Shown piece by piece: positions 18,270 through 28,853 of a DNA stretch of 64,000 nt. The DNA comes from Vreelandella olivaria. GTDB taxonomy: Bacteria; Pseudomonadota; Gammaproteobacteria; Pseudomonadales; Halomonadaceae. The notes beneath the pieces were generated by a model. The model was not told the DNA's origin and ran no database searches. It saw only the letters and a list, made by a program, of their open reading frames with translations. How positions within the stretch are numbered: the first letter of the stretch is position 1; each line of letters opens with the position of its first letter. The stretch spans positions 57,019-121,018 of the forward strand of contig NZ_JALPZO010000020.1 in NCBI RefSeq assembly GCF_023507745.1. Direction: 5' to 3'. Position numbers and translations under genes: made by a program.

Positions 18270-18899
18270 ATGACAATCGCTCCCCCTATATTACGCCTTT
18301 ACCACACAACGACCTCACCTTACGTACGCAAAGTAATGGCGGTGGCGAATCAGCTTGGCCTGGCTGCACAGATTGAGCTGCTGGCGAGCGCCGCACACCC
18401 TGTTAAGCGCGACAGCCGCATTGCGACGTTCAACCCTATCGGCAAGGTACCTGCCGCCCAGACAAGTGATGGGCAGCTATTATTCGACAGCCGCGTTATC
18501 TGTGAGTATCTCGATGATTATGCCCAGGGCGGCTTATTCCCGGTGGGCGCTCAGCGTTGGCAGGCCCTGGCACGTCAGGCACTGGGTGATGGCCTGCTAG
18601 ATGCTGCACTGCTGGCCAGGTATGAGCGTCTAGCGCGCCCTAAAGAGCTTCAGTCCGACGCCTGGTATCAAGCCCAGCTTGGTAAAGTGCAGGCGGCTCT
18701 TGAAAGTATTGAGCAGCAGGCCCCGGAGCTTGCGAGCACACCCAGCGATATCGGTGCCATTACCCTGGGCTGCGCCTTGGGCTACCTCGATTTCCGCTTT
18801 GCCGATATGGATTGGCGTAGCCACTGCCCACAGGCAGCACGCTGGTTTGCAGACTTCGATGCCCAGCCCGCAATGATCGCCACGCGCCCGCATGAGTAA
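18270..18899 (+). CDS. Glutathione S-transferase family protein
   Basis: The 209-residue protein has an N-terminal thioredoxin-like domain (LYHTTTSPYVRKVMAVANQL, with TSPYVRK around the active site) and the conserved GKVPAAQTSDG / FDSRVICEYLDD glutathione-binding motifs, then an all-helical C-terminal domain. In catabolic operons such GSTs act as isomerases, thiolytic enzymes or glutathionyl-hydroquinone handlers. The frame opens at a GTG at 18252, but GAGGG at 18261-18265 favours the ATG at 18270. It overlaps the gene order QOR-GST-AroQ-like in one operon. Confidence 0.87.
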   Translation: MTIAPPILRLYHTTTSPYVRKVMAVANQLGLAAQIELLASAAHPVKRDSRIATFNPIGKVPAAQTSDGQLLFDSRVICEYLDDYAQGGLFPVGAQRWQALARQALGDGLLDAALLARYERLARPKELQSDAWYQAQLGKVQAALESIEQQAPELASTPSDIGAITLGCALGYLDFRFADMDWRSHCPQAARWFADFDAQPAMIATRPHE

Positions 18900-18921
18900 A
18901 CAGACGCTAAGAGAGAATTCC

Positions 18922-19383
18922 ATGTCAATACCGTCATCTTCCAAGGTTATGTTTCTTAATGGGCCTAACGCGAATCTCTATGGCCTGGATCGCGACGGCA
19001 CATATGGCCGTGAAAGCTTCGAGGGCATTCAACAGAGCTGCCAGCGCCATGCTGAATCGCTGTCAATGGCGCTGGATTTTCGGCAGAGCAATCATGAGGG
19101 TGTACTGGTCGACTGGATACAGGAAGCCCGTTCGCATCACGATGCGCTCATCATCAATGCCGCTGGGCTCAGCTACCGTTCGATACCGATTCTTGATGCC
19201 CTGCTGGCCTTCGAGGGACCGGTTATCGAAGCCCACATGAGTAATATCTGGAAGCGTGAACCTTTTCGTCACCACTCCATGATTTCGCAGGCGGCCACTG
19301 GCGTGATTGCCGGACTCGGTGTGATCGGTTACCGGCTTGCATTGGATGCCACAGCCCAGTTGCTTGCCCACAACAAAGGCTGA
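18922..19383 (+). CDS. AroQ-like (type II 3-dehydroquinase family) protein with altered active site
   Basis: The 153-residue product is clearly related to type II 3-dehydroquinate dehydratase: NGPNANLYG (residues 13-21), QSNHEGVLVDWIQEA (55-69), a VIEAHMSN motif with H105, and REPFRHHS with R116. Tyr28 matches the catalytic Tyr. Two features differ from biosynthetic enzymes. The loop carrying the catalytic Arg (usual REP..YG) is one residue shorter (DRDGTYG). The substrate-binding His of the THTS motif is Tyr85 (INAAGLSYRS). It sits in a catabolic operon rather than near accBC or aro genes. I infer a dehydratase or lyase acting on another substrate. The ATG at 18922 gives normal length; an ATG at 18892 overlapping the GST stop is an alternative. 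Confidence 0.82.
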   Translation: MSIPSSSKVMFLNGPNANLYGLDRDGTYGRESFEGIQQSCQRHAESLSMALDFRQSNHEGVLVDWIQEARSHHDALIINAAGLSYRSIPILDALLAFEGPVIEAHMSNIWKREPFRHHSMISQAATGVIAGLGVIGYRLALDATAQLLAHNKG

Positions 19384-19387
19384 CGCT

Positions 19388-20320
19388 ATGACGGGTACAC
19401 TTGTTTTCTATAGTGAGTTTGATGATTTTGAGCAATGGAAACGCCTACTACAGCGTGAAATACCCTCCCTTGATGTACAACAAGCCAGCACGGTGACAAC
19501 GCCTGAGAAAGTGCACTACGCCCTCGTCTGGAAACCGCCCGAAAACTTTTTCCAGCGCTGGCCGAATCTTGAGCTAGTGATCAATCTTGGCGCTGGTGTC
19601 GATGCACTCGTTGGTAGGCGCGATCTCTCGGATATCCCGGTCACTCGCCTCTCGGACCCCAACATGGCCCGCATGATGGCGGGCTATGTGCTGTTTGCTG
19701 TGCTCCGTTATGCCCGCGACATCCCCTTCTTCGAGCAGATGCAAAAACAGGCACACTGGCAGTATCGTCACCCCCGGGCAGCAGAAGAGATCCGCGTCGG
19801 CGTTATGGGGCTGGGGGAGCTGGGAAGAAAAACGGCGCAGGAGCTGGCCCGGCAAGGCTTTTCAGTCACGGGCTGGTCAAGAACCTTCAAAGAAATGGTG
19901 GGTGTCGAATGCCATCACGGCATGGCCTCGCTCTCGGACTTTCTATCACGCAGCGACATACTGGTCATCATGTTACCGTCCACTCCCGATACACGTGGCC
20001 TGCTGAATGACCAACGCTTGGCAACGCTGCCCCATGGTGCCAGTCTGATCAATGTTTCTCGCGGGGATATCGTCGACGAGCCCGCCCTGATCGCGAACCT
20101 CTCCTCCGGCCACATAGGCGCTGCAACGCTGGACGTGTTTGAGCATGAACCGCTGCCAGATAGCCACCCCTTCTGGGCGATGGAGAATGTGTTGATTACC
20201 CCTCACCTTGCCTCGGTTGCACTGCCTGGGTCAGCGGTTAAGCAGATAGCCGCCAATATTCAGCGCGTGAGTGATAAACAACCGCCCCTCCACTGTGTCG
20301 ATCTAAACCGCGGTTACTGA
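19388..20320 (+). CDS. D-2-hydroxyacid dehydrogenase, glyoxylate/hydroxypyruvate reductase (GhrA)-like
   Basis: The 310-residue protein has the NAD(P)-binding Rossmann motif VGVMGLGELGRKTAQEL (about residue 138 onward), the substrate-binding Arg in INVSRGDIVDE, and the catalytic His in ITPHLASV with a HEPLP motif before it. The pattern fits the GhrA subgroup of D-isomer specific 2-hydroxyacid dehydrogenases, which interconvert 2-oxoacids and D-2-hydroxyacids. The start follows the AroQ-like stop by 4 bases. It is the last gene of the rightward operon and may process a terminal 2-oxoacid of the pathway. Confidence 0.88.
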   Translation: MTGTLVFYSEFDDFEQWKRLLQREIPSLDVQQASTVTTPEKVHYALVWKPPENFFQRWPNLELVINLGAGVDALVGRRDLSDIPVTRLSDPNMARMMAGYVLFAVLRYARDIPFFEQMQKQAHWQYRHPRAAEEIRVGVMGLGELGRKTAQELARQGFSVTGWSRTFKEMVGVECHHGMASLSDFLSRSDILVIMLPSTPDTRGLLNDQRLATLPHGASLINVSRGDIVDEPALIANLSSGHIGAATLDVFEHEPLPDSHPFWAMENVLITPHLASVALPGSAVKQIAANIQRVSDKQPPLHCVDLNRGY

Positions 20321-20383
20321 TCTCTACGTTTTTTTCACTTGGCGCTTTCTTACAACTGCGAACTCCACCTCCTCCACTCACCA

Positions 20384-20402
20384 CCAGCACCCCGCGTGCT
20401 GG
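20384..20402. terminator. Hairpin between the two convergent catabolic operons
   Basis: CCAGCAC (20384-20390) and GTGCTGG (20396-20402) form a perfect 7-base stem around CCCGC in the 94-base gap between facing operons. There is no T-tract on either side, so it may be a weak or Rho-assisted terminator. Confidence 0.4.
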
Positions 20403-20414
20403 CGCGGTAAACGG

Positions 20415-21230
20415 TCATCGGCTCTCGACACTGAGTACTTTTCCAAGCCCAAAATAACGGTTGGCCACTACCATCAGCGTGGCGGTTGTCACTATGTACA
20501 CTACCGATACCGCCGCTAGCGTGGGATCCGCATATTCGCGTACATAGTTGTACATGGCGACGGGCAGGGTTTGCGTGCTTTGGGTCGTCACAAACAGCGA
20601 AGCGGTGAACTCATTGAATGACAGAATGGCAGCAAACAACCAGCCACCAGCAAGCCCGGGCAACAGTTGTGGAAAGGTAATCGTCGACACAACACGTAAG
20701 GGAGTTGCCCCCAGGCTTGCAGCAACGAGTTCAGTTCTCGGGTCCAGGTTATGCATGGAAACATACACACTGCGCAGCACAAACGGCAGCACTAACAAGA
20801 TGTGGCAAAACACGACGACTGCATATCCCCGCGAGAGGTTTAGCTGCGACACCAGCATCAGTAAACCCAGCCCCACCATAAAGTGTGGAATGAAAAGCGG
20901 CGATAGTAATAACCCTTCCAGTAATCGCTTCCCCTGGAACTCGTAGCGATGAATGACGATAGCCAGGGTGGTGCCCACCAGAGTGGCCAGCGTCGATGCC
21001 CAAGCGGTAACGACCAGCCCGTTCCACAGGCCAATCTGAAAATCCCGGTACTCAAAGGCGTTCTTAAACCACCGTAAAGAGTACCCCTGCGGAGGAAAGG
21101 CGAGGACAGAAGAGGCGTTGAAAGAGGCGATGGCAACCACTAATGCCGGCAGTAAAATAAACAGCAGTATTAGCGCAACAAGCCCCTGACCTGCGCGCAG
21201 CAGCCATAGATCGGTACGTGAACGCTGCAT
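20415..21230 (-). CDS. ABC transporter permease, PotC-like
   Basis: The 271-residue inner-membrane protein has six hydrophobic segments and the importer EAA-type loop (LVAASLGATPLRVVSTITFP) of polyamine/opine-type permeases. It forms the membrane channel with the second permease encoded one base upstream. It starts at 21230. The ATPase that would drive it is the PotA-like protein of the opposite operon. It is the last gene of the HpaB-flavin reductase-binding protein-permease-permease operon. Confidence 0.9.
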   Translation of the reverse strand: MQRSRTDLWLLRAGQGLVALILLFILLPALVVAIASFNASSVLAFPPQGYSLRWFKNAFEYRDFQIGLWNGLVVTAWASTLATLVGTTLAIVIHRYEFQGKRLLEGLLLSPLFIPHFMVGLGLLMLVSQLNLSRGYAVVVFCHILLVLPFVLRSVYVSMHNLDPRTELVAASLGATPLRVVSTITFPQLLPGLAGGWLFAAILSFNEFTASLFVTTQSTQTLPVAMYNYVREYADPTLAAVSVVYIVTTATLMVVANRYFGLGKVLSVESR

Positions 21231-21231
21231 G

Positions 21232-22086
21232 TCAATGCCCCCCTATCCTTTCCAGTGAATTTGTCAGGCGCTTGGTAAGCCATAGCACCAGCATGGTCAG
21301 CACCAGCCCCGCCACGCTCAAGCTGGCAGCGAAAGGCAAGTTAAGCGATGAGAACCCTAACTGATAGACCATCGTTGAAATGGTATTGACGCGCCCACCA
21401 CCAATCAGTTGCGGCGTTGCAAACGCACTGAATGTCCATGCAAAGGAGGTCATGGTACCGGCAATAATGCCAGGCATGGATAACGGCAGGGTCACCGTTA
21501 TGAAGGCTCGCACAGGCCCCGCCCCCAGGCTTATCGCCGCCCGTTCATAAGCGCGGTCAATATGCGATAGCCCGGCGGCCAGCATTAACACCATGATGGG
21601 TAACGTGACATGCACCAGCGCAATCACCACGCCCAGTTGTGTAAACATAAGCCGCAGAGGACGCTCTATAATGCCCAGGCCCATCAACACGCTGTTCAAA
21701 AACCCGTTGCTACCCAGCACGATAATCCATGAATAAGTACGCACCACCTCACCCAAAAACAGTGGTGTAATTGCAATAATCAGAATCAAGGAGCGGCACC
21801 AGGCACGTTGAGCCCGGATCATCGCATACGCCAACGGATAGCCAATCAGCAGCGTAAAAATCGCGGTATACAGGCTGAGTACGACGGTTTCCAGAAAGGC
21901 ACTTGCGTACAGAGGCCTTAACAAAGCGTGGAAGTTAGCAAGCGTAAACCCGCCGACTTCAAGTGAGCCTGGTATATAGCTGCGAACGCTATATTGCAAA
22001 ATGGCCAGCATTGCACAGATAAGCCCAAATGCTGTCAGCGTAGAAGGAAGAAGAAACCAATAAACAAAACGTGGTTTTTGTTGCAT
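21232..22086 (-). CDS. ABC transporter permease, PotB-like
   Basis: The 284-residue inner-membrane protein has about six hydrophobic segments and an EAA-type loop (YERAAISLGAGPVRAFITVT) that contacts the ATPase. I chose the ATG at 22086, with GAGG just upstream; the frame is open to 22128. It lies between the binding-protein gene and the PotC-like gene and completes an importer of the spermidine/putrescine family, which also covers opines, phosphonates and various organic cations. Confidence 0.9.
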   Translation of the reverse strand: MQQKPRFVYWFLLPSTLTAFGLICAMLAILQYSVRSYIPGSLEVGGFTLANFHALLRPLYASAFLETVVLSLYTAIFTLLIGYPLAYAMIRAQRAWCRSLILIIAITPLFLGEVVRTYSWIIVLGSNGFLNSVLMGLGIIERPLRLMFTQLGVVIALVHVTLPIMVLMLAAGLSHIDRAYERAAISLGAGPVRAFITVTLPLSMPGIIAGTMTSFAWTFSAFATPQLIGGGRVNTISTMVYQLGFSSLNLPFAASLSVAGLVLTMLVLWLTKRLTNSLERIGGH

Positions 22087-22147
22087 AACCTCGCCACCCT
22101 CAAAAAATAGCAAAGCACCCTGGGGCACTTCGCTAGCGAACGGTATG

Positions 22148-23167
22148 TCAGTTCATGATGTTTTCAGTAAACCACTGACGCCATTCGCCCATCTTCTCTG
22201 CGCGCAACTGAGGGTCGACGTTAATCGTCTGGTTCCACTCTTCCGGCGTTGCCAAAATAGCTGCTGACTCAGCAAGCTCGGCGGGTAGCGCTGCATTATC
22301 AACGGTAGGGCTACCATGCTTGATCTCAGCAATACGCGTCTGAACCTCCGGTGATAGCGCTATATTAATAAACTGATAGGCCAGTTCTTGATTGCTGGAA
22401 CCACGCGTGATCGCCATGGTGTCCACACCCAACACAACACCTTCACTGGGGGTTGCCAACTCGATATTAACGCCTTCATTAATCATGTTTTGTGCATTCA
22501 TCGAAAGCATTAGCTGAACGGGCGTTTCCCCTGTCGAAATCAACTGCTGACTATTGGCATCATTGGTATAAAACGCACGTAGGTTAGGTTTTAAGCTTTC
22601 GAGCCGCTCAATCCCCTCTTCCCAGTTCTCGGCATCAGCCCCTGACAGCAGTGCTGACACAGCAATGATGTGGCTGGGGTCAAAATCAGGCAGGGCGATG
22701 GAGTCTTCTAGCGCAGGGCTCCAGAGATCCTCCCAACTTTCGAAACTTGCCCCTTCAGGAATCAGGTCAGGCCGGTAGGCAATGGTGTAGCCATAACCCC
22801 AGGCACCAATGTGATAGGGACTGACCCGCGCCTGATCAACCAGGTACTCCGCATTTGGGATCTGCGCCATATCAAGTTCTTCAAACAAACCATCCGTCGC
22901 ATAAAGCCACCCTACATGAGAGGTAGTAAAGGTTACATCGCTCTCAGGCTCGCTTGCTAACTTGGCTTTATTAAGGCGGTCAATGGTCCCACCAGTGGTG
23001 TAAACAACCTCAACCCCCGTCTCCTCGGTAAACTTCTGGGCAATCGCTTCATCAATTAAGTCGCGAAAACTCCCACCCCAGGTATCAACCACTAAAACGT
23101 CCTGGGCCATGGCACTTCCAGAACTAATGCCTAAAGCAATGACAGTGACAAATAATGACTTTTTCAT
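22148..23167 (-). CDS. ABC transporter periplasmic substrate-binding protein, PotD/PotF-like
   Basis: The 339-residue protein begins with a signal peptide (MKKSLFVTVIALGISSGSAM, cleavage after AMAQ) and has the extracellular solute-binding fold typical of the polyamine/iron/opine family, with the early DTWGGSFRDLIDEA segment and FINIALSPEVQTRIAE near the C terminus. It follows the flavin reductase gene by 57 bases in the same direction. The ligand is probably the substrate of the adjacent monooxygenase, but the acidic pocket residues that recognise polyamines cannot be assigned by eye. Confidence 0.9.
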   Translation of the reverse strand: MKKSLFVTVIALGISSGSAMAQDVLVVDTWGGSFRDLIDEAIAQKFTEETGVEVVYTTGGTIDRLNKAKLASEPESDVTFTTSHVGWLYATDGLFEELDMAQIPNAEYLVDQARVSPYHIGAWGYGYTIAYRPDLIPEGASFESWEDLWSPALEDSIALPDFDPSHIIAVSALLSGADAENWEEGIERLESLKPNLRAFYTNDANSQQLISTGETPVQLMLSMNAQNMINEGVNIELATPSEGVVLGVDTMAITRGSSNQELAYQFINIALSPEVQTRIAEIKHGSPTVDNAALPAELAESAAILATPEEWNQTINVDPQLRAEKMGEWRQWFTENIMN

Positions 23168-23224
23168 TTTTACACCTCATTTATATTAATGATGACGGCA
23201 ATGCTTAAGGCATTGTCAGGGGAG

Positions 23225-23719
23225 TTATACAGCGGCTAATGCCGCTGTACGGTGAAATCCTCGCTCGCTGTAAACCAGTGGTGAATGTGTGCTGTGCTCT
23301 AACGCGACAACTTGCCCAATAAGGATTCGATGCGAACCAAAGTCTTTAAAATCAACCAGTTTGCAATCAAAACTACAGGTGGCCCTTGCCAATACAGGGG
23401 CAGCACTGTTCAGGGTGGTCCAGCGGCCCACGGCAAAACGATTTTCGCGGTATTCAGGTACAGCACCGGCGAATATGTTGGCGATCTCCGCCTGGTCATC
23501 GGCTAATACATTGACGGCAAAAACGCCATGCTCCATAAACGTTGGCAGCGCCCGATTATCAAGGTGAACACATAGCACCACAGAGGGCGGCGTCATCGAG
23601 AGCGAACATAACGACGACACAGTTAATCCAGCACGTCCCAGCGGCCCATCGGTGGTAATCACCGACACGCCAGAGGCGGTCAAGCTCATCGCTTCACGAA
23701 ATAGCTCAGGTGTCATCAT
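23225..23719 (-). CDS. Flavin reductase, HpaC-like component of a two-component monooxygenase
   Basis: The 164-residue protein has the flavin reductase-like fold: FREAMSLTASGVSVITTDGP, then GLTVSSLCSLSMTPPSVVLC, and a central FAVNVLADDQAEIANIFAG region. HpaC-type reductases use NAD(P)H to reduce free FAD, which diffuses to the oxygenase. The gene lies 5 bases after the HpaB-like gene, so the two form a functional pair. Two consecutive ATG codons open the gene (23719 and 23716). Confidence 0.9.
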   Translation of the reverse strand: MMTPELFREAMSLTASGVSVITTDGPLGRAGLTVSSLCSLSMTPPSVVLCVHLDNRALPTFMEHGVFAVNVLADDQAEIANIFAGAVPEYRENRFAVGRWTTLNSAAPVLARATCSFDCKLVDFKDFGSHRILIGQVVALEHSTHSPLVYSERGFHRTAALAAV

Positions 23720-23724
23720 GGTGA

Positions 23725-25176
23725 TTAATCGCCTGCCATCACGTTATCGGAAAGGCTTGCCGCTTTACGCACAAAATCCAGCGGCCCCGAGAAATCGAAG
23801 CTGTTGTAGACCGCCGCCAAGTGGCTGAAATGAGGGGCTTGCGCAAATTGCACAAAGGTAAGACGGTGTCCGGCATAATCGGACGTCAGCAAATCGCGGG
23901 CAAACGCCATTAGTTTGCGACGGTCCTCCGAGTTCCAGCGGTCATTCAGCGAGTAGAACTTGTCCAGCCACTCCTTGGTCCCTTCCGTATGGAAGCTCGC
24001 AGCGTTAGGGGTGACACATAGCTGACCACCGCAGAGTTCACGGGCAATATGCATCATCTTGGGCAGTTGAGAGCAGGCCAGGACGCGACCGGCATAAAGA
24101 AGCGACTGGTTGGGCATTAACAAGCCTGCGGGGCTCTGCTCTGCCGTAGCAATTGAGGCGGTCAGATGAGCATTAATACTCTCGCGGTAACAGACCAGGT
24201 CAGCCAGCTTTTCCCGCACCGGTTGTAATTTGTCCAACCCCGTTTGCATGGCATTCCACATCGCTGTGCCAATCATCATATCGGCGACATACCGGAGGCG
24301 AAGTACATAAGGGAAGGCCGAGTAACGGTGTAGCGTGTTGCGAACAAACTGTGCAGATTTGGTATGCCGGTAGAAGAAAACGTCTTCCCAGGGAATCAGA
24401 ACGTTGTCAAAAACAACCAGTGCCTCTACCTCATCAAAGCGATTGGCGAGCGGGTAATCCAACGGGTCTGTGCGGCCAGCAAATCCAGCCCGGCAAATAT
24501 GCCTGACCCCAGGTGCACCCATTTTAACGATACAGCCCAGCGCATAGTCCGAAAGCTCCTGGGTACTCCAGGCGCCTACGGTGGGTTTGAGGAAGGCTTG
24601 ATCAGCGTAGGCGGCGGCTGTCTCAAATTTAGCGCCACGAATGATGATCCCTGCATCTGTTTCTTTAACAACCCGCACCATCATATCCGGGTCTTGCTTC
24701 TGCGGCGGGAGTGAGCGGTCTCCTTTTGGGTCGGTATTTGCCGATACATGAAAGATATCCTGAGTAAAAACCCGTTGGATATGGCGATCAATGTTGTCTG
24801 CAAAGCGTGGGTCTATTTCAGCCAGCATGTCCCGGCCATCCAGCAATGACCACATTTCCCCAATAGTTTCATCCCCGACGCGCGTTGCGACGCCACCAAT
24901 GTCCTTCAGGAAGCGATCCGTAGCATCCAGTTTGTCATACCAATCTTGTTTCTCACGGGGAGGGCGATAGAAGATCGAGTTGGTCTCGTTACCTGCTCGG
25001 TAGGTAAAGGCGTCTTGATGCTCAGGTTCATGCGCCATATCGTACATGCGGGATTTCACATCAATGATAGGCTTAAAGGCAGCATGCTTCGTCACATCCT
25101 TGACGCGCTCGCCCTCCAGCCATATTTCACGTCCATCCCGGAGTCCTTCGCGATACTCTTCGCCAGTACGGATCAT
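23725..25176 (-). CDS. FADH2-dependent monooxygenase, 4-hydroxyphenylacetate 3-hydroxylase (HpaB) family
   Basis: The 483-residue protein fits the HpaB/PvcC/TcpA family of FADH2-utilising monooxygenases with an acyl-CoA dehydrogenase-like fold. Supporting segments are GDRSLPPQKQDPDMMVRVVK, the DAGIIIRGAKFETAAAYADQ region, the VLIPWEDVFFYRH segment after it, and the C-terminal HTEGTKEWLDKFYSLNDRWN. Family enzymes hydroxylate phenols or related rings ortho or para, or release substituents as quinones. It is the first gene of a five-gene operon with its reductase and an ABC importer. No ring-cleavage dioxygenase is nearby, so a simple catechol pathway is not supported. The substrate is unknown. 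Confidence 0.88.
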   Translation of the reverse strand: MIRTGEEYREGLRDGREIWLEGERVKDVTKHAAFKPIIDVKSRMYDMAHEPEHQDAFTYRAGNETNSIFYRPPREKQDWYDKLDATDRFLKDIGGVATRVGDETIGEMWSLLDGRDMLAEIDPRFADNIDRHIQRVFTQDIFHVSANTDPKGDRSLPPQKQDPDMMVRVVKETDAGIIIRGAKFETAAAYADQAFLKPTVGAWSTQELSDYALGCIVKMGAPGVRHICRAGFAGRTDPLDYPLANRFDEVEALVVFDNVLIPWEDVFFYRHTKSAQFVRNTLHRYSAFPYVLRLRYVADMMIGTAMWNAMQTGLDKLQPVREKLADLVCYRESINAHLTASIATAEQSPAGLLMPNQSLLYAGRVLACSQLPKMMHIARELCGGQLCVTPNAASFHTEGTKEWLDKFYSLNDRWNSEDRRKLMAFARDLLTSDYAGHRLTFVQFAQAPHFSHLAAVYNSFDFSGPLDFVRKAASLSDNVMAGD

Positions 25177-25289
25177 GCTGCATTCCTTCTCAGTGGTGGT
25201 TTGAGAAGAGTGTGTCGCTGGCTACTTTGTTTGTAAAAACGCCTTTTCCTTTTTGTTGCATCAGAAATTCTGAGTTAGTTTCAGGCATG

Positions 25290-25317
25290 TAAAAACCCGC
25301 ATCCGAGGATACGGGCT
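25290..25317 (-). terminator. Rho-independent terminator of katG
   Basis: On the minus strand a GC-rich stem (CCCGTATCC pairing with GGATGCGGG, one G-T pair) is followed by TTTTT at 25295-25291. It lies about 30 bases after the katG stop and upstream of the HpaB-like operon, separating the two. Confidence 0.8.
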
Positions 25318-25344
25318 ATATGAAGGAACTAACGCTCTTTATGC

Positions 25345-27954
<2,610 letters not shown>

Positions 27955-28425
27955 ATGTCCATGGCGAAACGTTCCATGTCTGGCTTCACGCTCTTAGAAC
28001 TGCTGGTGACTATGGCGCTGTTCGCCACGTTAGCTACCATTGCCATTCCTAACTTTTCCAGCATCATTCAAGAAAACCGTGTCATTACGGTTGCAAACGA
28101 TTACAAAACCGCGCTGAGCTATGCCCGCAGCGAAGCCGTGAAGCGTAACCAGTCAGTCAGCCTTCTCCCCAGCTCAAGTGGCTGGGATGCAGGCTGGGAA
28201 GTCGCCAGTCAGGCAGACTCATTACGCACCTGGAGCCAACCAAGAGGCGATATCACCTTAACAGGCGCTCCTGATCGCTTTACCTTCAATAGCCAGGGCC
28301 GCCTGGTAACCACCGGATTCACCTCGTGGGAAGTATCCATAGCACTTGATAACCGTGGGCGCTGCGTACGCATAGAGCCCAGCGGTATTTCCCGTGTGCT
28401 TTCCAGCCGTCAGGTTTGCCAATAA
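27955..28425 (+). CDS. fimT: Type IV pilus minor pilin, FimT/FimU (GspH) family
   Basis: The 156-residue protein has a class III prepilin leader: MSMAKRSMSG followed by FTLLELLVTMALF, with cleavage expected after Gly10 and Glu5 of the mature form present. The N-terminal hydrophobic helix and the GspH-like C-terminal domain with YARSEAVKRNQSV fit FimT/FimU. Minor pilins prime pilus assembly in the inner membrane. It is the first gene of a five-gene operon with pilV, pilW, pilX and pilY1. FimT versus FimU cannot be separated from sequence alone. Confidence 0.85.
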   Translation: MSMAKRSMSGFTLLELLVTMALFATLATIAIPNFSSIIQENRVITVANDYKTALSYARSEAVKRNQSVSLLPSSSGWDAGWEVASQADSLRTWSQPRGDITLTGAPDRFTFNSQGRLVTTGFTSWEVSIALDNRGRCVRIEPSGISRVLSSRQVCQ

Positions 28426-28444
28426 CACAACACTGAGCGCTGAT

Positions 28445-28852
28445 ATGCAGAAGCCACAATTAGGTATTTCATTATTGGAGTCGCTGATTGCACTACTTGT
28501 GCTGTCGTTGGGCTTATTGGGCGTAGTGGGTTTACAAACCCAGTCGCTCACTCATAACCGGGCGGCCTATTTTGAGACCCAGGCGACCAATATGGCTCAG
28601 GATATGCTGGATCGTATACGTGCCAACAATACCAATGTCGCAGCTTATGCTCTTGGTGTAGGTAGCCCGGTACAGGGGAGTGGCCTGCCTGCCAATGACC
28701 GCAATGAGTGGATAGAGGACTTAGTCTCTACGCTGCCTGACGGTGAGGGCGGCATATCCATCAATGATAATCGCGTCACTATTGTTGTTCGCTGGGCAGA
28801 CACATCGGTGCCCGACGATGTACGCCAGATAGAATTAGTGTCGGAACTGTGA
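28445..28852 (+). CDS. pilV: Type IV pilus minor pilin PilV
   Basis: The 135-residue protein has a prepilin leader MQKPQLG followed by ISLLESLIALLVLSLGLLG, with the mature Glu5 present, and the LGVVGLQ segment typical of PilV. The longer frame from 28394 overlaps fimT; the ATG at 28445 gives the expected short leader. PilV is part of the minor pilin priming complex with PilW, PilX and PilY1. The gene ends 1 base before pilW. Confidence 0.9.
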   Translation: MQKPQLGISLLESLIALLVLSLGLLGVVGLQTQSLTHNRAAYFETQATNMAQDMLDRIRANNTNVAAYALGVGSPVQGSGLPANDRNEWIEDLVSTLPDGEGGISINDNRVTIVVRWADTSVPDDVRQIELVSEL

Positions 28853-28853
28853 G

